Source of the DNA: Chloroflexota bacterium
GTDB taxonomy: Bacteria > Chloroflexota > Anaerolineae > Aggregatilineales > Phototrophicaceae
Assembly (NCBI GenBank): GCA_013388735.1
Contig: JACAES010000031.1
Location: forward strand, 46,020 to 110,019
Length of the DNA: 64,000 bases
Direction of reading: 5' to 3'
Positions 47,835 to 57,700 of this stretch are shown here, piece by piece (the stretch's first letter is position 1; every line of letters starts with the position of its first letter). Position numbers and translations under genes: made by a program. Under the pieces are notes generated by a model. That model did no database searches. It was not told the origin of the DNA and worked only from the letters and a program-made list of their open reading frames with translations.

Positions 47835-47983
47835 TTCTTACTGCTCCTCATCAAATCTTAAGATTGTGCTTTTCTGCACGAAGATGCTGACATAATAGCT
47901 GATGTGAGCTATCAAAACCTATCAGGGACGGCCCGATAGCTATCATGGACTCTCAAATCCACCCTTTTCAGGGCTTTTGCGGC

Positions 47984-49135
47984 TTATATTTGCAGCACAT
48001 GCGTGATGGCCGTGCCGCCCAGCCCGCCGAGATTCTGAATGAGCGCGATCTTTGCGCCGGGAACCTGGTTGTCTCCGGCCTGTTCGCGCAGTTGTAAACA
48101 GGCTTCCACCGCCTGATAAACGCCGGTTGCCCCGGCGGGGTTGCCGCGCGCCTTCAGCCCGCCGAAGGTGCTGATGGGCAGCCGCCCGTTTAAAGCCAGC
48201 GCGCCTTCCTGCGCCAGCTTCCAGCCCTCGCCACGCGCAGCGAAGCCGGCTGCTTCCAGCGACAGCGCCGCGATGACGGTGTATTCGTCGTGCAGCTCGA
48301 ACAGGTTAACCGCGTCGGGCGTGATGCCGGCCTGAGCATAGGCTTTGTGCGCCGAGCGGTTGGCTGCGCCGAGGTACAGCAGGTTAGCGCGATCTTGCAG
48401 TGCCAATGCATCGGTAGCGACGGCGCTGCCGGTAATACGAACCGGCTGCGGCACCAGGTCAACTGCACGTTCAAAGGTGGTCAGAATTACCGCGGCTGCG
48501 CCGTCGGCATCCGGCGCGCTGTCGAACAGGTTAACCGGATCGGAAATCATGGGCGCTCTGGCGAAGCCGCCGGGTTTAAGGGTGTTACGGAACATGGCAT
48601 AGCGGCTGCGCGCGCCGTTGGCATGGGCGTTGATGCTGAAGCCTTCAAACGCGCTCAATTCCAGGCCGTATTCGTGCAGGTAGCGGCGCATCAGCATGGC
48701 CGCCAGGGCGGTCTGGGTTGCGCCGTGCGCGGCTTCATAATCGGCGTCCAGGCTGGTATTGCGGGCCAGCGTGCGGGCTTCGCCCACGGTGTCGGTTGAT
48801 TTTTCGACGCCGACGACCAGCGCCGTTTCGACTGCGCCGGAGGCAACCGCCAGGTAGCCGGTTCGCAGCGCCGCCGCGCCGGAGGCGTCCGCCGCTTCGA
48901 TCGTATAGGCTTCCGGCCCGCCCAGTCCGGCATAATCGGCCACCAACGCGCCCAGGTGGGTCTGGTTGCTGAAGGCCGCGCCGAAGGCATTGCCGACGTA
49001 CAAAGCGTCTATCTGTTTAAGCCCCGCGTCGTTAAGGGCATCATGAATGGCATCGGCGGCCAACTGCCGCAGACCGGAAGTCCAGTGTTCGCCAACGGGA
49101 GTTTGTCCAATCCCGATAACTGCTACATCTCGCAT
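47984..49135 (-). CDS. Thiolase homologue (SCPx/archaeal type) lacking the nucleophilic cysteine
   Basis: 383 residues of thiolase fold in an HMG-CoA synthase operon, where the expected job is acetoacetyl-CoA formation. The segment that should carry the acyl-accepting Cys (EAACASG in relatives) reads IEAADASGAAALR, with Asp83 coded by GAC. The later His motif usually GHPxGATG reads GGLKARGNPAGATG, with Asn. Remaining structure looks sound (FELHDEYTV, NLGGLGGTAI) and length is normal, so it is not decaying obviously. It may be non-condensing, structural for the synthase/DUF35 complex, or use different chemistry. 77 bases downstream of the synthase, with a palindrome in the gap. Confidence 0.88.
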   Translation of the reverse strand: MRDVAVIGIGQTPVGEHWTSGLRQLAADAIHDALNDAGLKQIDALYVGNAFGAAFSNQTHLGALVADYAGLGGPEAYTIEAADASGAAALRTGYLAVASGAVETALVVGVEKSTDTVGEARTLARNTSLDADYEAAHGATQTALAAMLMRRYLHEYGLELSAFEGFSINAHANGARSRYAMFRNTLKPGGFARAPMISDPVNLFDSAPDADGAAAVILTTFERAVDLVPQPVRITGSAVATDALALQDRANLLYLGAANRSAHKAYAQAGITPDAVNLFELHDEYTVIAALSLEAAGFAARGEGWKLAQEGALALNGRLPISTFGGLKARGNPAGATGVYQAVEACLQLREQAGDNQVPGAKIALIQNLGGLGGTAITHVLQI

Positions 49136-49174
49136 AGTGTCATGTCCTTGAGGATGGGTGATTTATTTTGTGGC

Positions 49175-49203
49175 GTAGGGGCGCCGTGCATTGACGCCCC
49201 TAC
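49175..49203. repeat. GTAGGGGCG palindrome inside the mevalonate operon
   Basis: Perfect 9-bp stem GTAGGGGCG (49175-49183) and CGCCCCTAC (49195-49203) with an 11-base loop, between the HMG-CoA synthase and thiolase genes on the same strand. Related in core to the other GGGGCG palindromes in this window. Confidence 0.65.
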
Positions 49204-49212
49204 GGATTGTGT

Positions 49213-50298
49213 TTAATCCTTGAGCTTTCCCCGGTAGCGGGCATAGGTCGCGTAATCAATCGGCGTGCGGCGGTTGATGTAATCGCGGGTGGTCGGCGCG
49301 AGTTTCTGCACCTCAGTGATGCGTTCGGTCACGCGGATGTCGAAAGCGTCCGACCCCGCGCCGCTGCCGTAGCTGACCATCAGAATCCGGTCACCGGGCT
49401 GGGCGATGTCCAGGATGGCCGTCAGGCCGAGCATGGACGAGCCGGAATAAACGTTGCCGACTTCGCCGCACAGCAGGCCGGTTTTGTACTGCTCCGGTTT
49501 AAAGCCCAGCATCTCCGCCGCGCGCGAGGGGAACTTCACGTTCGGCTGGTGGAACACGGCGAAGGTGTAATCAGCGGCGGTCGTCCCCATCTGTTCCAGA
49601 AGCGTTTGCCCTGCCGAGAGCGTGTGATGGAAGTAAGCCGGTTCGCCGGTGAAGCGGTCGCCGTGACTGGGGTATTCCTCGCCGGGACGCCGCCAGAAAT
49701 CAGGTGTATCGGTCACGAAGCTGTAGCTGCCCTGGTAAACGGCGCAGGCTTCGTCTGCCGGGCCGAGGATGTAGGCCGCGCCGCCGGAGGCCGCCGTGTA
49801 TTCCAGCGCGTCACCGGGGCGGCCCTGCGCTGTATCCATGCCGATCGCCAGCGTGTAACCGGCCATGCCGCTGCCGACCAGACCAATCGAAGCCTGCACG
49901 GCTTCCGTCCCGGCTTTACAGGCAAATTCCCAGTCGGCGGCGGCGATATTGGGCGACGTGCCGATGCTTTCGGCGACAATCGTGCTGGTGGGTTTAACGG
50001 CGTAAGGGTGGCTTTCGCTGCCCACCCACACAGCGCGGATGTCGAGCGGATTGATGCGGGCGCGTGCCAGGGCGTTGCGCGCCGCTTCGATGGACATGGT
50101 GGTTACATCCTCATCCAGCCCGGCAACGGCTTTTTCTTTGACCGGGCTGCCGCCCAGACCGTTCGTCCACACACGGGCGATTTCCGCACCCGGCAGCCGG
50201 TAGCGTGGCACATACGCGCCGTAACCGACGATGCCCACCTGCCGGTCGGGGTGCATCATAAAGTTCTGGTTGAGGGGGTTGATTCCGTTCAGAGCCAT
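49213..50298 (-). CDS. Hydroxymethylglutaryl-CoA synthase, archaeal type
   Basis: Condenses acetyl-CoA and acetoacetyl-CoA to HMG-CoA. 361 residues, about 350 being normal for the archaeal group. Catalytic Cys127 in [13 protein letters not shown], His in [11 protein letters not shown], plus [12 protein letters not shown] and [11 protein letters not shown]. The start at 50298 has AAGGA 7 bases upstream; an internal ATG at 50259 would match shorter homologues. Second gene of the operon, 58 bases after the reductase. Confidence 0.93.
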   Translation of the reverse strand: MALNGINPLNQNFMMHPDRQVGIVGYGAYVPRYRLPGAEIARVWTNGLGGSPVKEKAVAGLDEDVTTMSIEAARNALARARINPLDIRAVWVGSESHPYAVKPTSTIVAESIGTSPNIAAADWEFACKAGTEAVQASIGLVGSGMAGYTLAIGMDTAQGRPGDALEYTAASGGAAYILGPADEACAVYQGSYSFVTDTPDFWRRPGEEYPSHGDRFTGEPAYFHHTLSAGQTLLEQMGTTAADYTFAVFHQPNVKFPSRAAEMLGFKPEQYKTGLLCGEVGNVYSGSSMLGLTAILDIAQPGDRILMVSYGSGAGSDAFDIRVTERITEVQKLAPTTRDYINRRTPIDYATYARYRGKLKD

Positions 50299-50356
50299 GC
50301 GCTTGTCCTTAGATTTGTGCTGCCATATGCCTGTTTGAGATAAAAAGGGAAAATGC

Positions 50357-51646
<1,290 letters not shown>

Positions 51647-51756
51647 GTGACTGAATGTAGCATGACGAATCTTTCAAAAGCTATCAGGATTGGTGAAAAA
51701 CGGCACAAAGCCTGAGAATTTCATGAGTCGGGCGGGGCGTATAAGCCGCTCGCCGG

Positions 51757-51785
51757 TTGACGTTGTGGGCGAAGACTCGTATGCT
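51757..51785 (+). promoter_or_regulatory. Promoter for the polysaccharide deacetylase gene
   Basis: TTGACG (51757-51762), 17 bases, TATGCT (51780-51785). Predicted start near 51792, about 45 bases before the ATG. Confidence 0.5.
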
Positions 51786-51837
51786 GGAAAACGAGGTATC
51801 CTGATATTTCTGCAAGGGTGAAAGCCGGTCAAATTCC

Positions 51838-52650
51838 ATGCTGCGAAAATGGATTGTTTTAGCAGTTGTGACGATTCTGGTGAGCGCCCCCGGAGACAGC
51901 CGCGCCGTTGCGGGTTTTGCTGCCGACGTTCAGCGGGCAGCGCCGGCCTGGGACGGAACGCTGCGGCGCGTTCGCGTGCCGGTGCTGATGTATCACTACG
52001 TCAGCTATCTGCCGGCGGATGCCGATGATATTCGCCGCGAACTGACCGTTACGCCGGATTTGTTCCGGGCGCATCTGGACTATCTCAAGGAGCAGGGCTA
52101 CAGCACGATTTCGTTTTATGATCTGGACGCGGCGCTGCTGTCCGGATCGCTGCTGCCGCCTCGTCCGGTCATCCTAACCTTCGATGATGGTTATATTGAC
52201 CATTACACCACTGTCTTTCCGGCGCTGCGGGAATACGGGTTTACGGGGACGTTTTTTATCATCACGGCGCTGGCCGATGCGAACCGCGCCGATTACGTCA
52301 ACTGGTCGCAAATCCGTGAGATGGCCGATGGCGGGATGAGCATGGAGTCGCACACCAAAAATCACGTTGATCTGCGCGGGCGCGATTACGATTTTCTGGT
52401 TTATGAACTGCTGGGCAGCCTGGAAAGCCTGGCGGCCTATACCGGCCAGACCAGCCATATCCTGTCCTATCCGGTCGGCCATTATGATGAGATGACGCTG
52501 CAAGTGGTCGGGCAGCTTCCCATCTGGCGGGCGGTGACCACGCAGCGGGGGGTGCTGCATACCACCGATAACCGCCTGGAGATGCCACGCCTCCGCATCA
52601 ACGGCGGCACAGGCGCGGCAGGGCTGGCGTCCCTGCTGAACGGAAATTAA
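51838..52650 (+). CDS. Secreted polysaccharide deacetylase (NodB family)
   Basis: 270 residues with an N-terminal signal peptide (KWIVLAVVTILVSAPG). NodB domain: PVLMYHYVSY, VILTFDDGYIDHYTTVFPAL with the metal-binding Asp pair, metal His residues in MESHTKNHVDLRG, and LSYPVGHYD. Removes acetyl groups from an N-acetylated glycan, such as peptidoglycan or an extracellular polymer. Stands alone and ends at a palindromic terminator. Confidence 0.9.
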   Translation: MLRKWIVLAVVTILVSAPGDSRAVAGFAADVQRAAPAWDGTLRRVRVPVLMYHYVSYLPADADDIRRELTVTPDLFRAHLDYLKEQGYSTISFYDLDAALLSGSLLPPRPVILTFDDGYIDHYTTVFPALREYGFTGTFFIITALADANRADYVNWSQIREMADGGMSMESHTKNHVDLRGRDYDFLVYELLGSLESLAAYTGQTSHILSYPVGHYDEMTLQVVGQLPIWRAVTTQRGVLHTTDNRLEMPRLRINGGTGAAGLASLLNGN

Positions 52651-52655
52651 GCAGT

Positions 52656-52680
52656 AAGGGCGGGTTTAGTCCCCGCCCTT
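52656..52680. terminator. Palindromic terminator between convergent genes
   Basis: AAGGGCGGG (52656-52664) with CCCGCCCTT (52672-52680), a perfect 9-bp stem, between the deacetylase and the small membrane protein gene. Member of the GGGCGGG family. Confidence 0.65.
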
Positions 52681-52712
52681 GCTTTACGGCCTGTTAAGAA
52701 TTCTGCCGAGGC

Positions 52713-52946
52713 TTAGTCCGGCAGAATTCCGGTATTCATCAGCGCATCCAGCCAGATGACGAACACCAGCGAGATCGGAACCATCGTGACCAGGAAGTAG
52801 ATATAACCGTATTCTTGGATGGTGATGCTGCGGGCGCTCGGCAGAAGGATCGGAAAGCCGACGGTGATAATCAACCAGCAGATGATAAAACCCAATACCA
52901 GCGAAACAGCCCACACAGCCAGACGGCGCACATTCAGTGAAGACAT
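52713..52946 (-). CDS. Small two-helix membrane protein, unknown
   Basis: 77 residues with two clear hydrophobic helices (AVWAVSLVLGFIICWLIITV, then IYFLVTMVPISLVFVIWLDA) separated by a short polar loop ending RSITIQEYGY. No family recognised. The minus-strand leader has GGAG about 11 bases before the ATG. Convergent with the deacetylase gene. Confidence 0.6.
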   Translation of the reverse strand: MSSLNVRRLAVWAVSLVLGFIICWLIITVGFPILLPSARSITIQEYGYIYFLVTMVPISLVFVIWLDALMNTGILPD

Positions 52947-53487
52947 TCTTTAAAATCTCCGCTCGCAGGAATACAGAATACAGGCACATTTTAACCACAG
53001 GCGGGCGCAGCTTGCAAGTCTTACCCGGCAGGGCAATCGCTTGAAGATACTTCGTCTCAATAAGCGTGCTATCCGCTCTTGACCCCACCCCCAAACCCGC
53101 TCGCGCTCAGGGGACATACGTCCCCATTCGTCTCGCCGAATTCAGGGCGGGGGCTCCATCCCATCGGCAGCCAAGTGTCCTCCGAGTTCGGAGGAGATTG
53201 AGAGGGGGTCTAGCGGTCAGCAGGATCGTGTTGGCTGACCCACACGTTTTGAAGCGATTACTCTGTTTTATCCGGTTTATCCGGCTTTTGGCGCGAAATC
53301 AATAGTTGGCACGCCGCCGTAATTCTGTTACACTCGCAGAATCGCGTTCGTACTCGATCTTCCAAATCCTGAGACCCCGACTCGTGTTATAGAATAACAT
53401 GTCCGGTCTTTTCAAATGCATTCGTTCAGCGTAACCGTGCTGAGGGGCTTGGATTCTGGTGAGTGAAACAAATAAGGGAGCCGTTTA
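52947..53487. other. Intergenic region (541 bases) with a repeat-like G/C-rich element and a promoter
   Basis: Bases 53079-53211 are unusual: they start GACCCCACCCCC, end GAGAGGGGGTCT, and hold two perfect small palindromes (53110-53125, 53178-53195). The right part carries the promoter at 53306-53334 and an inverted repeat TGTTAT-AGA-ATAACA at 53385-53399. No convincing gene; a 79-codon plus-strand frame here has no family features. Confidence 0.6.
53306..53334 (+). promoter_or_regulatory. Promoter for the aminoacyl transferase gene at 53488
   Basis: TTGGCA (53306-53311), 17 bases, TACACT (53329-53334). It implies a leader of about 147 bases that contains the inverted repeat at 53385-53399. 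Confidence 0.5.
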
Positions 53488-54708
53488 ATGGCTGATCTGT
53501 TCAACAAGATAAAAACTGATGAGACGATTCGGCGCGCCAAAGAGGCGACCGAGGTTGGCATGTATCCTTACTTCCGGGCCCTCAGCGATTCCGAGGGTGT
53601 CACTGCCACCTTTGAAGGCAAAGAAGTCGTCATGCTGGGATCGAACAATTACCTGGGTTTGACGACCGATCCCCGCGTCCGGCGCGCCGCGATTGCCGCG
53701 ATTGAGCGTTTCGGGACGAGCGTCACCGGGTCGCGTTTCCTCAACGGCACGCTGGAACTGCACATGGAACTTGAGCGCCGGTTGGCGAAGTTCGTCGGCA
53801 AGGAAGCGGCGGTTGTGTTCTCCACCGGGTATCAGACCAACGTGGGGACGATTTCATCGGTTGTTGGCAAGGACGATTTTGTCATCATAGACAAAGACGA
53901 TCATGCCAGCATCGTGGATGGCTGCACCATGAGCCAGGGCGAGATGAAACGCTTCCGGCACAATGATGTCAGCAGCCTGGACAACGTTTTGAGCAAGCTG
54001 CCAGAGGCAGCCGGGAAGCTGGTCATCGTAGATGGCGTTTACAGCATGGCCGGTGACATCGCGCCCCTGCCGGAGATCGTCGAAATCTGTAAGAAGTACG
54101 GGGCGCGCATCATGGTGGATGACGCGCACGGCATCGGCGTAACCGGCGGCGGGCGGGGTACATCGGCGCACTTCAACCTGATAGATGAGGTTGACCTGGT
54201 GATGGGAACGTTTAGCAAGAGTTTTGCCTCCATCGGCGGTTTTATTGCCGGGGACGCAGACATCTGCTATTACATCCAGCACAAGGCGCGCTCACTCATT
54301 TTTTCGGCGGCGCTGCCTGCTCCTCAGGCGGCGGCTGTCTTGGCCGCGCTGGATATTATAGAAACCGAACCGCAGCATGTTGAGAACCTGTGGGATAATG
54401 CCGAATACATGCGCAAAGGTTTTAATGAACTGGGGTACAACACCGGCAACAGTAACACGCCCATCATCCCGGTTATCCTGGGCGCGGACTTTACCGTCGC
54501 GCTGGCGTGGAATGCCTTAATTGAGGAAGGCGTGTACACCAATCCGGTTGTGCCGCCGGGGACGCCGCCCAACGCCGGCCTGCTGCGCACGAGTTACACG
54601 GCTACACACCGCAAGGAACATCTTGACCGGGCGCTGGAAGCCTTCAAGATTGTGGGCGAACGGCTGGATCTGATCCCGACTAAATCGGCGGCGACGCCAG
54701 CGGGATAA
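53488..54708 (+). CDS. Alpha-oxoamine synthase (serine palmitoyltransferase/KBL/BioF family)
   Basis: 406 residues, PLP-dependent enzyme joining an amino acid to an acyl-CoA. GSNNYLGLTTDPRV, GTSVTGSRFLNGTLELHMEL, DKDDHASIVDG, VDDAHGIGVTGGGRGT and the PLP Lys in MGTFSKSFASIGGFIAG are clear. The N-terminus (VGMYPYFRALSDSEG) and the SKSFASIGGFIAGD region look closest, from memory, to bacterial serine palmitoyltransferases, the first sphingolipid enzyme; 2-amino-3-ketobutyrate CoA ligase is the alternative. No biotin, threonine dehydrogenase or ceramide genes are adjacent. AAGGGAG precedes the ATG. Ends in a strong terminator. Confidence 0.85.
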   Translation: MADLFNKIKTDETIRRAKEATEVGMYPYFRALSDSEGVTATFEGKEVVMLGSNNYLGLTTDPRVRRAAIAAIERFGTSVTGSRFLNGTLELHMELERRLAKFVGKEAAVVFSTGYQTNVGTISSVVGKDDFVIIDKDDHASIVDGCTMSQGEMKRFRHNDVSSLDNVLSKLPEAAGKLVIVDGVYSMAGDIAPLPEIVEICKKYGARIMVDDAHGIGVTGGGRGTSAHFNLIDEVDLVMGTFSKSFASIGGFIAGDADICYYIQHKARSLIFSAALPAPQAAAVLAALDIIETEPQHVENLWDNAEYMRKGFNELGYNTGNSNTPIIPVILGADFTVALAWNALIEEGVYTNPVVPPGTPPNAGLLRTSYTATHRKEHLDRALEAFKIVGERLDLIPTKSAATPAG

Positions 54709-54726
54709 CTTTAGAATAAGATAGGC

Positions 54727-54755
54727 AAGGGGCGAACCGCTGTGGTTCGCCCCTT
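54727..54755. terminator. Rho-independent terminator of the alpha-oxoamine synthase gene
   Basis: Perfect 12-bp stem AAGGGGCGAACC/GGTTCGCCCCTT, loop GCTGT, followed on the plus strand by TTGTTTTT. Lies between convergent genes and may also serve the RND-type gene. Confidence 0.85.
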
Positions 54756-54787
54756 TTGTTTTTAAACCGGCGGCAGCCCGGTTTGGT

Positions 54788-57700
54788 TCAATCTTCCTTG
54801 CGTCCCAACAGCGCCATCGCGCGTTTGTGTACCGGCGCGAGCAGGCTGTAGGCCACCGGCACGACGATCAAAGTGAGCAGCGTACTGCTGAACAGCCCGC
54901 CGATGACAACCGTACCGAGTTCGGCGGCAATAATCGCGCCTTTGGACAGGCCGATTGCCAGGGGGATGAGCGCGAAAATGGTCGCCAGCGCCGTCATCAG
55001 GATGGGCCGCAGGCGGCGACCACCGGCCTCGACCAGCGCATCGCGGACGGTCATTTTACGTTCGCGGCGGTTGGCCTGCACCCGGTCAATCAGTACGACG
55101 GCGTTGGTCACAACGATGCCGATCAGCATCAGCAGGCCGATCATGGCCGAGATGCCCAGGACGCGGTTGGTGATCGCCAGCAGCACCGCTGCGCCTACCG
55201 GCGCGACTGCGATGCTGAGGATGATGTCCAGCCAGTGGACGACCGAGCCAAACGTGAAAACCAGGACGACGATCACGATTACGATGGCGATGCCCATCGC
55301 CACAAACAGGCTCTGGAAGCCTTCCGTTTGCAGCTCGCTTTCAAAGCCCTGGCTGACTTTGATGCTGTCCGGCAGATCGGGCATGGCCTGGATGGCGCTG
55401 ATAGCCTTGCCGGTGACGCCGAGCGTATTTTCGGTTTCCAGTTCGCCGGTGAAGCGCACCGCCGATTCGCCGTCAATGCGAATGAAGGTGGTCGGGCCGT
55501 CTCCGCTTTCGCCACCGCTGACCTGCTGAAGATTGCTGACCACGTTGGTCAGCCCCGACACGCCGTTGAGCGTATCAATGACCTGCTGGTTGATGGCCGC
55601 CAGTTCTTCCTGCGGGCCGGCCAGCACGACGGCAAAACCGCCAAAACCCTGCTCGCTGATTGAAGCCGCCGACACCTTCACATTTTCTTTCCCGAAAATC
55701 GTCTCGGCCTGTGCGCGAACGCGCTGCGCCCAGCTGTCCAGTTGATCGCGCGATTCGATGCCGAATGTGACGCTGGCGACGTTTTCGCTGACGCCGCCCC
55801 TGCCCAGGAGCAGCGTTTCCAGGCTGGCACCGCCGCTGCCGATGGTTGTCTGGACGTTCTTGAGTTCTTCATCGGGGATGGTTGTTTCGATGAAGGCTTC
55901 AAGTTCTCTCACCTTTTCGTTCGTTTCCAGCATTTTCGTGCCGGACGGCAGACTGATGCTGACACTGATCTGCGGCTCGCCCAGTTCCGGCAGGAAGGTT
56001 GTTGGGCGGGTGGCGAACAGCAGCATACCGATGGCGAAACTGGCGGCTGCCGCGCCCAGCACGATCAGGCGGTTCGTGCCGCGGGCGAGCGACCAGCGCA
56101 GCACTGGCAGGTACAGGCGCTCCAGCCAACCCTCATGCCCTTCCGATTCGATTTCCTTCTGGTTGACGAACAGGTAAGCCAGCACCGGCACAACCGTGAT
56201 GGCGACAATGAACGATGACATCAGCGCGTAGGTCACGGCCAGGCCAAATGGCAGGAAAAATTCGCTGATGATGCCGCCGGTTAAACCCAGAGGCAGGAAC
56301 ACCACTACTGTGATGACCGTCGCCGAGAAGATCGCAACGGATACGTCGCGTGTTCCGGCGATGATGGCCTGGCGTTTGTCCGCACCGGTTTGCATTTCCC
56401 GGAAGATATTTTCCAGCACCACGATGGAGTCATCCACCACACGGCCAATCGCCACCGTCAGGCCGGAAAGGGTCATGATGTTCAGCGTCACGCTGGACGG
56501 GAACAGGCGGATCAAAAAGGCCATCAGCGACGAGGTTTCCGCCGCCGGGGCGAGTATTTCATGGACAAAAGGCGGAACCCAGTTCATGACGGCCAGCGCC
56601 ATTGCCAGCGAAAGCGGGATGCTGATGGCGACCACCAGTGTGCTGCGCCAGGCGGGGTAGGGCAGGTGTCCCGGCCAGAGGAAAATCAGCAGCCCGACCA
56701 GCGCGCCGATCATCAGCAGTACGCGCACAATCGCGTCGGCCTGCTGGAAGGCCAGGCCGAAGTCGCCGCCAGCCGCGTCCAGGCCGGACAGCACGACCAG
56801 CAGCAGCGCCACCAGGAAGACGCCGACCAGCACGAGGCCGGTGATGCGGCGCGCCCCGGCCGACCAGACGCCGGCGCTGAGGAAAACCAGAATGACGATG
56901 ACGGCGAAGATACCGCCCAGGCCGCCTTCACGCGCCACGCCGCTGATCGATTCTTCGATAAAGCTGCTCTGCTCGAAAACGACGGAAGTGCTGATGCTGT
57001 CGTCCCGTTCGTCAATCTGATTCAGCAGGTCATTAACGGCGTGGAAGGCCGCGACCGTGTTCGTCCCGGCGGCTTTGTAAACAGTCACCAGCAGGCTGTT
57101 GCTGCCGTTGGTGCGCGTCACGCTGCTGGTGGGCTTGAAGGTGTCGCCGCCATTCTGCGCCCGGTCGCGCAGGTCGGCGGGTAAAATCGCCATGACATCC
57201 GCCGGTAAAAGCTGGAGCGCGTCCGGGATCAGGTCGTTAAACGCGGCGGGGTCGCGGTCAAGGATGTACTCGGCGGCTTCCACACTCAGATTGCCGAAAA
57301 GGTTCGGCGCAAAAGATACACCCTGCGCGCTGGAGAAGATGCTGTTCATGAAAGCACTGGGTGTGGGGAAGGGGAAACCTTCCGGGAAGCGGTAGAAGTC
57401 GTCGGCGCTGTCCAGTTCGATGCCGTAAAAATCCCCAACCAGCGCCCACTGCGGATTGATGGGCGGCGCGGCGGGGTCGGCGGGCGGGAGATTGGTCGTA
57501 TACAACGACGCTAACTGCTGGGCCGCCGACTCCTGCTGGCCGCCGGCAATAGCGCGCAACTCGTCGGCAACCGCCGGCTCCAGGGCGTTGAGGGCGTCTT
57601 CTGGCAGCAGCGCCAGGGCCTGTGGCGCGAATTTTTTGAGGACGGCGGTATCCAGATTAGTATAAAAGCCGGTTTCCTGGAAGGCAAAGTAGCGCACAGT

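Noticed and set aside
49207..50343. 378-codon plus-strand open frame
   Set aside because: Antisense to HMG-CoA synthase, which has its catalytic Cys and His; no motifs in the shadow frame.
53066..53305. 79-codon frame in the gap before the alpha-oxoamine synthase
   Set aside because: Runs through the palindromic element, biased composition, no ribosome site.
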